NCBI GenBank assembly: GCA_021772235.1
Contig: JAJFMI010000075.1
Coordinates: 1-15,222, forward strand
Length of the DNA stretch: 15,222 nucleotides
Source of the DNA: Chlamydiota bacterium
GTDB lineage: Bacteria > Chlamydiota > Chlamydiia > Chlamydiales > JAJFMI01
Direction: 5' to 3'
A program made the translations under genes and the position numbers. Below the pieces are notes generated by a model that was given only the letters and a program-made list of their open reading frames with translations, was not told the DNA's origin and did no database searches. This document shows, piece after piece, positions 1 through 6,301 of this stretch (within the stretch, counting starts at the first letter, position 1; the number at the start of each line of letters is the position of its first letter).

Positions 1-685
1 AGACCTCTCCTTCACAATAAAAAAAGGGGAGACCGTAGCAATTATCGGAGCAACTGGTGCAGGGAAATCGACCATTGTTGAACTCATTCCACGCCTCTAC
101 GACATACAAAAAGGCGAAATTCGCATTGATGGCAAACCCCTTAAAGCCTATTCGCAAAAATCCCTGCGCAAACAGATTGCCTTTGTCTCGCAAAAACCTT
201 TCCTCTTCTATGACTCCATCCTTTCCAATATTTCTTACGGAAAAACCCTCCCTGAAAAGCGGGTAAAAACGGCAGCAAAGCAAGCCTATGCCGATGAATT
301 CATCGACAAACTCCCTCTCGGTTATCTTACACAGCTCGCGGAGACGGGAAAAAACTTTTCAGGCGGTCAGCAGCAGCGGTTAGCAATTGCTCGGGCCCTT
401 GCAAAACAAGCGCCTATTCTCATCCTTGACGAGGCAACAAGTGCCTTAGATAGTCTTTCTGAACAACGCATTCAGCAAGCGATTGCAAATCTCCATGGGA
501 AGCTGACCCAAATTCTCATTGCCCACCGTCTAACCACAATTGAACATGCAGATCGGATCATCTTTCTAGAAGATGGCACGAAAATCGCAGAAGGTAGTAA
601 AGATGAACTTCTCGCTACTTGTCCGCCCTTTCGTCTTATGTGGGAAACTCATTTTCTAAAAGAAACTGTAACAAATAAATTGTAG
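1..685 (+). CDS. ABC exporter ATP-binding domain, C-terminal part (5' truncated by window edge)
   Basis: The reading frame is open from base 2 to a TAG at 683-685, giving 227 residues of an ABC ATPase domain. Visible motifs in order: Walker A GATGAGKST (partial residues 16-24), Q-loop VSQKPF, signature FSGGQQQR, Walker B ILILDEATSALD, and the H-loop LIAHRLTT. The order, the long helical insert and the short tail after the H-loop are typical of the nucleotide-binding half of exporters in which a membrane domain is fused upstream (MsbA/multidrug/lipid exporter type). The membrane domain must lie to the left of the window, so the substrate cannot be judged. All ATPase motifs are intact, so the domain should be active. 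The next gene starts 68 bp downstream on the same strand; no clear terminator separates them. Confidence 0.95.
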   Translation, partial: DLSFTIKKGETVAIIGATGAGKSTIVELIPRLYDIQKGEIRIDGKPLKAYSQKSLRKQIAFVSQKPFLFYDSILSNISYGKTLPEKRVKTAAKQAYADEFIDKLPLGYLTQLAETGKNFSGGQQQRLAIARALAKQAPILILDEATSALDSLSEQRIQQAIANLHGKLTQILIAHRLTTIEHADRIIFLEDGTKIAEGSKDELLATCPPFRLMWETHFLKETVTNKL

Positions 686-720
686 ATTTTATTGTAATAG
701 ATCTTTATGTTCTGTTTTTG

Positions 721-726
721 TATACT
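721..726 (+). promoter_or_regulatory. Possible -10 element upstream of the Ser/Thr kinase gene
   Basis: TATACT lies 27 bp before the kinase ATG in an AT-rich intergenic stretch, so transcription could start near 733 with a leader of about 20 nt. I could not find a convincing -35 hexamer at 16-18 bp, and the kinase start has no clear Shine-Dalgarno sequence. This is a weak, inferred call. Confidence 0.3.
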
Positions 727-753
727 CTGTTCATATCAATAAAATAACATAAT

Positions 754-1800
754 ATGAATGTTTCTGAATTAACTACTTCAATAAAATCTGTAATGGGAGC
801 TAAAGGACCAATATGTGGTCAAATAGCAGAATGTTTCGTTTCAAAATTTCATGATTTCTCAATTAATGAGGTGTTGGGGGATGGGACGTTTGCTAAAGTA
901 TTCCACATTACAACGCGAGTTGAGGAGTTTGCTTACAAAATTTTTAAAGGTAATGAGTTACTTGCCTCTCAAAAAGTCCTTACATTAAGTACAAAGAATT
1001 TGAAAGGAGAGTGGCTTGGGTTTCTGCTTGATCATAAAAATATTTGTAGATCGCGCTACGCAATTGCTCTACGAAACAAGCCTCGGGAAGTAGAAGTGAT
1101 TGATGCGCAGACGGTTCAAAATTATTGTGCAGATTTGTCGACATTAGGCCGAAAACAGTATGTGCTGCTCGGAGTGCTTATGGATTATTATCCCAACGCA
1201 CCAGATATCTGCGATCTGTTATTTAAAGTTCCCGATGTGTGCAAAGTTGCTTATGGGATCATTAATGGAATCAAAAAAATGCATGATCAAGGAATTATGC
1301 ACCGAGATCTTAAGCCAGAAAATGTTCTTCTTACCGAAGAGGGAGAGCCCATTATTGTAGATTTTGGGTTTGCAATTTCTATCCCTGAAAGTGGAAAAAG
1401 AGACTCTATCGTTGGTACCCTTGATTACTTTACTCCAAGAATTGCGGCAGCATTTTACAATGGTAGAAAGAAAGTGGAGTACACAAAAAAAAGAGATCAT
1501 TACGCAATTGCGAAGATTCTATTTATATTGGCTTTTGGAAAATTTCCTTGGAAAGAAGGACGCGAAAAACAAACAGTAGTAGCCTTAGAACGAGGAAAAA
1601 ATGGAATTGGAGACCACCGAGTATTAAAAAAGTTAGATGATCAAAACCTGGCGACTCTTATTTGTTTGCTTGGAAAGTATTATGAAGATGAACGAATCAC
1701 TCTTGAGCAGGCGCTAGAGCTCCCTTATTTTGATGCAGTTCGCAAATCGCTGCCCAGCTCTCCTCGTCAAGAACGGTCAGTTCCTCTCCAACCTGAATAG
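754..1800 (+). CDS. Hanks-type (eukaryotic-like) serine/threonine protein kinase
   Basis: A 348-residue soluble protein whose kinase fold occupies roughly residues 36-330. Visible landmarks: glycine loop LGDGTFAKV (41-49, third glycine replaced by Ala), ATP-anchoring Lys62 in FAYKIF, catalytic loop HRDLKPEN (183-190, Asp185), DFG (203-205), an activation-segment end GTLDYFTP (221-228, no classical APE), subdomain IX Asp248 in RDHYAIAK, and the subdomain XI Arg in DERITLEQAL. The catalytic set is complete, so activity is expected. There is no transmembrane helix or PASTA/sensor domain, unlike PknB-type receptors; a cytosolic regulator or a secreted host-directed effector are both possible, but no secretion signal can be proven. 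The last 20 or so residues are antisense to the convergent zeta-like gene. The gene looks more AT-rich than the core genes. Substrate unknown. Confidence 0.9.
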   Translation: MNVSELTTSIKSVMGAKGPICGQIAECFVSKFHDFSINEVLGDGTFAKVFHITTRVEEFAYKIFKGNELLASQKVLTLSTKNLKGEWLGFLLDHKNICRSRYAIALRNKPREVEVIDAQTVQNYCADLSTLGRKQYVLLGVLMDYYPNAPDICDLLFKVPDVCKVAYGIINGIKKMHDQGIMHRDLKPENVLLTEEGEPIIVDFGFAISIPESGKRDSIVGTLDYFTPRIAAAFYNGRKKVEYTKKRDHYAIAKILFILAFGKFPWKEGREKQTVVALERGKNGIGDHRVLKKLDDQNLATLICLLGKYYEDERITLEQALELPYFDAVRKSLPSSPRQERSVPLQPE

Positions 1801-2506
1801 CAGATAAAATTGTTTTCTCTACCGCGGGGCGGTAGAAAAATGATATCTGGTCTGTATTCTCTAAATAGTCGTCATAGCGTTCAAAGAAGGCTTTTCCCTT
1901 TTCATTGAGATCTTCTTCCGTGCACTGGAAGAGAACTTTTTTTCTGGCGCGATCTGAGGCTATTCTAATGACATCAGGACTGCTGATGTGAAGAAGATGT
2001 CTTTCATAACCATAATCCTTTATCGCTTGAAGTGCTTTTGCGGCATGCGGAGAAGTCATTGTTGTGCCATGTGCAATAGCATAACCTTGATCAAGAGCGA
2101 TGGCCATTAGCGTATTGGCGATGAAATTCGAGGCACCGCGCCATTTTGTATACGCGTCTTCAGAAAAGATGCCCTCTTCTATATCCGCTAAATAGGTTGA
2201 TTGCATTCTCTGGAGGCCTCTGCGATCGGGATCGATATAGGCAAACTGGATCTTAGAATTTGCGATTTCATTTTCTAAAATCGTTGATTTTCCAGCTCCT
2301 GGTCCGCCTGCGGTGAAAAGGTAGAGATGTTTTTTCTCTGCGTGGGCAAATGTCTCATCTTTTAGTAAGTAGAAGTCCGAAGAGATTTTTTCTAAATCTT
2401 CTTTGCTATAGCCGTCAAGAAATGAACAAATGGCTTCCCTCGGGAAGAAGTGTTCTTCTGGAATTTGCTCTACAATTTCATAACATACCGAGTTCGCCAA
2501 AAGCAT
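1697..2506 (-). CDS. Zeta-toxin-like P-loop kinase domain protein
   Basis: A 269-residue protein with a P-loop GGPGAGKST (67-75) after a strand LYLFTA, followed by AYIDPDRRGLQR (89-100), the helix KWRGASNFIANTLM (121-134) and the strand/loop AIAHGTTMTS (143-152), then SSPDVIRIASDRAR (175-188). This order resembles zeta-toxin/UDP-GlcNAc-kinase-like P-loop proteins, in which a small molecule or polynucleotide end is phosphorylated. The first 60 residues form an unassigned N-terminal extension. The ATG at 2504-2506 is preceded by GAGG at 2519-2516 with 9-nt spacing, which supports this start although it overlaps the end of the exonuclease gene by 29 nt. No epsilon-like antitoxin is adjacent, so a free-standing toxin is uncertain; a housekeeping or effector kinase is equally possible. 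Its 3' end overlaps the kinase gene by 104 bp. Confidence 0.8.
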   Translation of the reverse strand: MLLANSVCYEIVEQIPEEHFFPREAICSFLDGYSKEDLEKISSDFYLLKDETFAHAEKKHLYLFTAGGPGAGKSTILENEIANSKIQFAYIDPDRRGLQRMQSTYLADIEEGIFSEDAYTKWRGASNFIANTLMAIALDQGYAIAHGTTMTSPHAAKALQAIKDYGYERHLLHISSPDVIRIASDRARKKVLFQCTEEDLNEKGKAFFERYDDYLENTDQISFFYRPAVEKTILSAIQVGEELTVLDEESWAAICELHQNKGALAPAQE

Positions 2507-3182
2507 GTTTTAATTCCTCACTACCTGGTTTATCAAAGGCACCGCTCTTGTTTAACCACTGCACGTAGTTGGCTGGGACAGTTTTAAGAGGTTTGCCTGC
2601 ATGTTTCCCAAAAGGCATGACGCGCACTTTAGGACCCTTTTGCGACATCAAGTGTAGCACAGTTTCGATATTTAAGTCGTCGACCATTTGCATAAAGACT
2701 TTATGCAAAATAATCACATCATCTAGAGCTCTGTGGGCGTTGTTTTCGGCAAAGCCATAGACTTCTCGCAGGTGTTGCAAAGTGTGGCGGGGAAGATCGG
2801 GGCGGTAGCGGCGCGCCCATTTGAGGGAATCAAAGTAGCGCCATTTGGGGATTTCGACATTATGGCGCACAAACTCATTTTCCATCAGCGGCTTATCAAA
2901 GGAGTCATTATTGTGCGCAATGAGTACAATATCTTCGCCGCAAAATTCCACAAATTCCTGCGCGACTTGAGAAAAGAGGGGAGCGTCTGCAACCATGCTG
3001 TCAGTAATATTTGTAATCGCGGTTGATTCCGGGGGGATGGGCATTTGGGGATTTACGAAAGAGACAAAGGTGCGATTTTCCTCTGGGTCAAAGGCGGCTA
3101 TTTCGACAATGCGATCGCGATCGGTGCGTATACCTGTGGTTTCTGTATCGTAAAAAATGGGTCGCAATTTTTTTTGTGTCAT
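2478..3182 (-). CDS. dnaQ: DnaQ-family DEDDh 3'-5' exonuclease with C-terminal DUF3820-like module
   Basis: A 234-residue protein. The exonuclease core shows ExoI YDTETTG (Asp12, Glu14), ExoII HNNDSFD (Asp96) and ExoIII NAHRALDD (His150, Asp154), the complete DEDDh metal-binding and general-base set. After the core comes MPFGKHAGKPLKTVP (189-203) and NYVQWL, the pattern of a small DUF3820-type C-terminal module. Such proteins act as stand-alone proofreading or repair exonucleases; Chlamydia genomes carry two dnaQ-like genes of about this length, and this may correspond to one of them. The ATG at 3182 is needed to keep Asp12. No good ribosome site is visible. The start is followed by a run of eight A (codons 3-5). 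The gene is divergent from the PLD gene with only 14 bp between starts, and its 3' end overlaps the zeta-like gene, suggesting an operon. Confidence 0.9.
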   Translation of the reverse strand: MTQKKLRPIFYDTETTGIRTDRDRIVEIAAFDPEENRTFVSFVNPQMPIPPESTAITNITDSMVADAPLFSQVAQEFVEFCGEDIVLIAHNNDSFDKPLMENEFVRHNVEIPKWRYFDSLKWARRYRPDLPRHTLQHLREVYGFAENNAHRALDDVIILHKVFMQMVDDLNIETVLHLMSQKGPKVRVMPFGKHAGKPLKTVPANYVQWLNKSGAFDKPGSEELKHAFGELGML

Positions 3183-3196
3183 GTCAGACTAACCAT

Positions 3197-3727
3197 ATGA
3201 AAAAGTTTATTCTGTTTCTTGTTACTGCCTGCGCCCTTTTTGCCGCGCCGCAAGCCTACTTCTCTCCTCAAGACAATTTAGCAGATCGATTAATTGAGCT
3301 CATCCAAAAAGAGGAAAAATCGATTCATGTTGCGATTTTCATCTTGAGTAACCGTAAAATCGCAAAAGAACTACTGGCTGCAAATAATCGTGGCGTGCGC
3401 GTTGAGCTTATCTGTGACCCTGGCACGTACAAAGAAAAATCGGCAGTAAAAGATCTAAAGGAAAAAGGGGTGAAAGTCTTTCTTTTTGACCCTGAGAAGG
3501 GCCCCACATATAAAAAGCACAAACCAATTATGCACAACAAATTTGCCCTTTTTGCCAAAAACCAAAATGGCAAGCCGCTTCTATGGACTGGCTCATTTAA
3601 CTTTTCTTACCAGGCGACAGTGCGTAATAAAGAAAACGCTCTTGTAATAGATGATCTAGCAACGATCGAGCTCTTCCAAAAAGAGTATCAAGAAATAAAA
3701 ACCCATTATTGCACTGCTGTAAAATGA
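3197..3727 (+). CDS. Exported single-HKD phospholipase D-like protein (Nuc/PLDc_2 type)
   Basis: A 176-residue protein with one HKD motif: MHNKFALF (His113, Lys115) followed by TGSFNFS (131-137) and NKENALV (Glu146). This is the half-size PLD fold that dimerises to make one active site, as in the Nuc endonuclease and PLD6 families; substrate may be nucleic acid or phospholipid. The usual Asp of HxK(x4)D is Ala120 here. The N-terminus MKKFILFLVTACALFAAPQA is a signal sequence; cleavage near residues 16-20 is likely, but VTAC at 9-12 also fits a lipobox, so a lipoprotein cannot be excluded. I chose the ATG at 3197 because it begins the signal peptide; the frame is open further upstream to about 3023, antisense to the exonuclease gene. 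PLD-like proteins are abundant in chlamydiae. The stop codon overlaps the next start (ATGA). Confidence 0.88.
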   Translation: MKKFILFLVTACALFAAPQAYFSPQDNLADRLIELIQKEEKSIHVAIFILSNRKIAKELLAANNRGVRVELICDPGTYKEKSAVKDLKEKGVKVFLFDPEKGPTYKKHKPIMHNKFALFAKNQNGKPLLWTGSFNFSYQATVRNKENALVIDDLATIELFQKEYQEIKTHYCTAVK

Positions 3728-4083
3728 TTAACTCGTTTGGAATTCCACCCAATTTTCTCGATTTTCAAAGGCCAATCCGTTACTACAAATCGGAAAAATG
3801 GCATGAGCGGCATCTCATCGCCCCTGCCTGGATGCTCCCTGCGAATGTTCGTTTGAGTCTCTCTTCCATTGCGCATCTCTACAATGCTATATTTTTATTT
3901 AGCGTTGAAGATGCCAAAAAATTCACTCGCGCTATTACATTTCCCGTTGTATTCCTCTTTACTATTCCCACATCAATGCTCTTTCCTAAAGCCATGTGCC
4001 AGCTCTGGGGATTTTTTTCCGACCGGCCTTCCAAAGAAAATATATTTTATCCTGAAGGAAAAACGCAAACTCCTGTAGAATGA
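3724..4083 (+). CDS. Unknown 119-aa protein coupled to the PLD gene
   Basis: The ATG at 3724 overlaps the PLD stop codon as ATGA, a classic arrangement for translational coupling, so I prefer it to an in-frame ATG at 3709. The protein (119 residues) begins MINSFGIPPN, has a basic/aromatic stretch RYYKSEKWHERH (19-30) and a strongly hydrophobic segment at about 71-98 (ITFPVVFLFTIPTSMLFPKA and on) that could span or sit in a membrane. No family recognised. Its place one small gene upstream of pdhA recalls the short hypothetical protein CT244 next to pdhA in Chlamydia trachomatis; I cannot confirm homology. It is followed after 5 bp by a small lipoprotein gene. Confidence 0.65.
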   Translation: MINSFGIPPNFLDFQRPIRYYKSEKWHERHLIAPAWMLPANVRLSLSSIAHLYNAIFLFSVEDAKKFTRAITFPVVFLFTIPTSMLFPKAMCQLWGFFSDRPSKENIFYPEGKTQTPVE

Positions 4084-4088
4084 GAGCC

Positions 4089-4250
4089 ATGAAACGTTTT
4101 ATCGCTCTAATTCTATTAGCCTTTGCTGGCTGCGCCCAAATCCAACCTGAAGATACAGAATTGCGCACTGTTCCTGTCACAAATAACCCGCACATTGTGC
4201 CGCAGGGCTCTGGATTTCCTGGCGTTCCCATGAATTCATCAAGAATGTAA
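4089..4250 (+). CDS. Small predicted lipoprotein (53 aa)
   Basis: ATG at 4089 starts 5 bp after the preceding stop; TAA at 4248-4250. The protein begins MKRFIALILLAFAGCAQIQP: a basic n-region, a hydrophobic core and a lipobox AFAGC with Cys15 as the lipidation site. The mature part is only 39 residues, acidic at first (PEDTE) then Pro/Gly rich (PQGSGFPGVPMNSSRM). The clean signal and lipobox in so short a frame are unlikely by chance. Spacing suggests co-transcription with the PLD and 119-aa genes. Function unknown; small lipoproteins like this often act as envelope-anchoring or entericidin-like peptides, but nothing here shows which. Confidence 0.7.
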   Translation: MKRFIALILLAFAGCAQIQPEDTELRTVPVTNNPHIVPQGSGFPGVPMNSSRM

Positions 4251-4253
4251 TTG

Positions 4254-4282
4254 TTGATTTTTAAATATGAAGGGCCTATTGT
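4254..4282 (+). promoter_or_regulatory. Possible promoter for pdhABC
   Basis: TTGATT (4254-4259), 17-bp spacer, TATTGT (4277-4282). Predicted transcription start near 4289, only about 8 nt before the pdhA ATG. The same stretch holds a CCTAT/ATAGG inverted repeat (4275-4279 and 4287-4291) and the palindrome AGGTACCT directly before the start codon. The very short leader would leave little room for ribosome binding, so read-through from the upstream cassette is an alternative. Confidence 0.35.
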
Positions 4283-4296
4283 ATTTATAGGTACCT

Positions 4297-5328
4297 ATGG
4301 CAAAAGAGATACAACATAACTTCCTATCTGTAGATAAAGCATCGCTACTCAAGAGTTTGGGTAAAGAGAAATTACGTGCTGTTTTAGAGCAAATGGTTTT
4401 GATTCGTCAACTGGAAACCCGATCTGAAGCGGGATATCAGCAAGGAAAAATTGGTGGATTCTTTCATGCTTACATGGGACAAGAGGCAATTCAAACTGCT
4501 GCTGTCGAAGTGATGGGTATGCATCAATGGTGGATTACAACATATCGCTGTCACGCTTTAGCACTTTTAACCGGTGCTACTCCTGATGAAATTATGGCCG
4601 AATTCTATGGCAAAGTGACGGGAAATGCTAAAGGTCGAGGTGGTTCGATGCACCTCTATACAGATACACTTCTTGGCGGATTTGGTATTGTGGGGGGACA
4701 TCTGCCCATCGCTACTGGAGCTGCTTTTTCGATTAAGTACCAGAATCAGAAAGATAAAGTCGCCGTTTGTTTTTTAGGTGATGGGGCTGTTGCGCAAGGA
4801 GCGGTCCACGAATCACTCAATTTAGCCGCACTTTGGGATCTGCCTTGCATCTATGTCGTTGAAAATAATCAATGGGGAATGGGAACAGCGGTCAATCGCG
4901 CTTTAGCAGCGCAGCCAATTGCGGAGCATCTCGCTAAGGCTTACGGTTTAGAGAGCATGACACTCGATGGCATGGACTTTTTCAATTGCCATGAGGGGTT
5001 TTCTCAAGCGTTTGAAAAAGTGAAAAAAACTAGCCGTCCGATTATTATTGAAGCGGTGACCGAGCGTTTTCGTGGGCATTCGATTTCTGATCCCGGCCTC
5101 TATCGCTCCAAAGAGGAGCTAGAAGCGGCAAAACTGCGCGATCCGATCACACTGCTTGTCGAAGACATGAAAGGCGCTAAGATGATCACAGACGAAGAAT
5201 TTGAGCAGATGAAAAAAGCGGCAACAGAAAAAGTGAAAGCGGCTATGAAATTTGCTGACGAGAGCCCCGATCCCGATGTGGCAACACTTGAAGAGGGCGT
5301 TTTTGCTCCGGAGGATAGCGATGGGTAA
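4297..5328 (+). CDS. pdhA: Pyruvate dehydrogenase E1 component, alpha subunit
   Basis: A 343-residue E1 alpha subunit of the pyruvate (2-oxo-acid) dehydrogenase complex, which with E1 beta binds thiamine diphosphate and decarboxylates pyruvate, passing the acetyl group to lipoyl-E2. The thiamine diphosphate/Mg motif runs from GDGAVAQGAVHE (161-172) to VVENNQWGMGT (187-197). Other family marks are RGGSMHLY (114-121), GIVGGHLPIATGAAF (130-144) and the loop RGHSISDPGLYRSKEE (259-274), equivalent to the regulatory loop of eukaryotic E1 alpha. Length is normal. The ATG at 4297 is supported by the AGG just upstream, although spacing is short. The stop TAA (5326-5328) lies inside the pdhB start region, so the two subunits are translated in a coupled way, fitting their 1:1 assembly. 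Confidence 0.97.
   Translation: MAKEIQHNFLSVDKASLLKSLGKEKLRAVLEQMVLIRQLETRSEAGYQQGKIGGFFHAYMGQEAIQTAAVEVMGMHQWWITTYRCHALALLTGATPDEIMAEFYGKVTGNAKGRGGSMHLYTDTLLGGFGIVGGHLPIATGAAFSIKYQNQKDKVAVCFLGDGAVAQGAVHESLNLAALWDLPCIYVVENNQWGMGTAVNRALAAQPIAEHLAKAYGLESMTLDGMDFFNCHEGFSQAFEKVKKTSRPIIIEAVTERFRGHSISDPGLYRSKEELEAAKLRDPITLLVEDMKGAKMITDEEFEQMKKAATEKVKAAMKFADESPDPDVATLEEGVFAPEDSDG
5310..5314 (+). promoter_or_regulatory. Ribosome binding site of pdhB
   Basis: GGAGG, 6 nt before the ATG at 5321. It lies inside the last codons of pdhA and decides the pdhB start: the frame is open upstream to 5252, but only 5321 has this site and gives the normal N-terminus. Confidence 0.8.
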
Positions 5329-6301
5329 GCAGAATGTTGAACTGCGCGAAGCGCTACGCCAAGCTCTAGATGAAGAAATGACCCGCGATGATAAGGTATT
5401 TATCATGGGCGAAGAGGTTGCTGAATACAATGGCGCCTATAAAATTACCAAGGGTATGCTCGATAAGTGGGGCGATAAGCGCGTAATTGACACGCCCATT
5501 TCTGAAAATGGCTTTACCGGTTTAGCGATCGGTGCAGCTATGACGGGTCTCAGACCTGTTGTTGAATTCATGAGCTTTAATTTTTCTTTTGTTGCCGCCG
5601 ATCAAATCATTTCGAACGCCATTAAAATGTACTACATGTCGGGCGGACGCTTTTCTGTACCGATAGTTTTTCGTGGACCAAATGGTGCTGCCGCGCAAGT
5701 CTCCTGCCAACATTCCCATTGCGTGGAAGCGCTCTATGGCAATTTACCCGGCCTTATGATTGTCGCACCGAGCAATCCTTACGATGCAAAAGGCCTTCTT
5801 AAATCCGCAATTCGAAGCAACAATCCCGTCCTATTTTTAGAAAATGAACTCGATTACGGCATGAAAATGGACATCCCTGAAGAGGAGTATCTTGTCCCAA
5901 TTGGAAAAGCTAAAATCGTAAAAGAGGGTGCAGATATCACTCTCGTATCTTACTCACGAATGATGGTGGCTTGTTTAGGTGCGGCAGAGGAAATGGAAAA
6001 ACGCGGTGTGAGTGTGGAAGTGATTGATCTACGCACTGTAAAACCACCCGATATTCCAACGATCTTAGGCTCTGTGAAAAAAACCAACCATTGCGTTCTC
6101 GTTGAAGAGGGGCATCTTTTTGCCGGCGTTGCCGCTGAGCTCGGCTTTCAAATTCAGGAACACTGCTTTGATCATCTCGATGCACCGCTAAAACGCGTCT
6201 GCCAGCGCGAAACGCCTTTGCCTTACGCAAAAGGATTAGAAGCAGCAACGATTCCAAATAAAGAACGCATCGTGCAAGCAATAGAGGAGACACTAAGCTA
6301 A
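5321..6301 (+). CDS. pdhB: Pyruvate dehydrogenase E1 component, beta subunit
   Basis: A 326-residue E1 beta (transketolase central plus C-terminal domains). From the start MGKQNVELREAL, family signatures include IMGEEVAEYNGAYKITKG (28-45), DTPISENGFTG (57-67, Glu62 being the thiamine-activating glutamate), RPVVEFMSFNF and the RGPNG...QHSHCVEA block (118-137). The C-terminal domain carries DITLVSYSRM and LVEEGHLFAGVAAE. The ATG at 5321 overlaps pdhA by 8 nt and has GGAGG in front of it. The TAA at 6299-6301 shares its last base with the pdhC start (TAATG). Together with pdhA it forms the alpha2-beta2 E1 found in alpha-proteobacterial, mitochondrial and chlamydial complexes, unlike the single-chain E1 of enteric bacteria. 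Confidence 0.97.
   Translation: MGKQNVELREALRQALDEEMTRDDKVFIMGEEVAEYNGAYKITKGMLDKWGDKRVIDTPISENGFTGLAIGAAMTGLRPVVEFMSFNFSFVAADQIISNAIKMYYMSGGRFSVPIVFRGPNGAAAQVSCQHSHCVEALYGNLPGLMIVAPSNPYDAKGLLKSAIRSNNPVLFLENELDYGMKMDIPEEEYLVPIGKAKIVKEGADITLVSYSRMMVACLGAAEEMEKRGVSVEVIDLRTVKPPDIPTILGSVKKTNHCVLVEEGHLFAGVAAELGFQIQEHCFDHLDAPLKRVCQRETPLPYAKGLEAATIPNKERIVQAIEETLS

Noticed and set aside
1219..1500. Antisense open frames inside the kinase, pdh, lpxD, corA and bamA genes
   Set aside because: They mirror strongly conserved coding sequence on the other strand and have no domain, ribosome site or codon pattern of their own.
3168..3175. Run of eight T (eight A in codons 3-5 of the exonuclease) as a phase-variation switch
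   Set aside because: Eight-base A/T runs are common in AT-rich genomes (another occurs in the kinase gene), and known chlamydial phase variation uses longer G/C runs; no evidence of a frame switch.
3023..3196. Longer form of the PLD-like protein starting near 3023
   Set aside because: The added residues are antisense to conserved exonuclease sequence and would bury the signal peptide internally.
4289..4296. AGGTACCT palindrome before pdhA as an operator
   Set aside because: A single 8-bp palindrome at a start codon can easily occur by chance; no second site is visible.
5252..5320. Upstream in-frame extension of pdhB to an ATG at 5252
   Set aside because: It overlaps pdhA by 77 nt, adds residues not found in E1 beta proteins, and lacks a ribosome site; the ATG at 5321 has GGAGG 6 nt upstream and gives the normal N-terminus.
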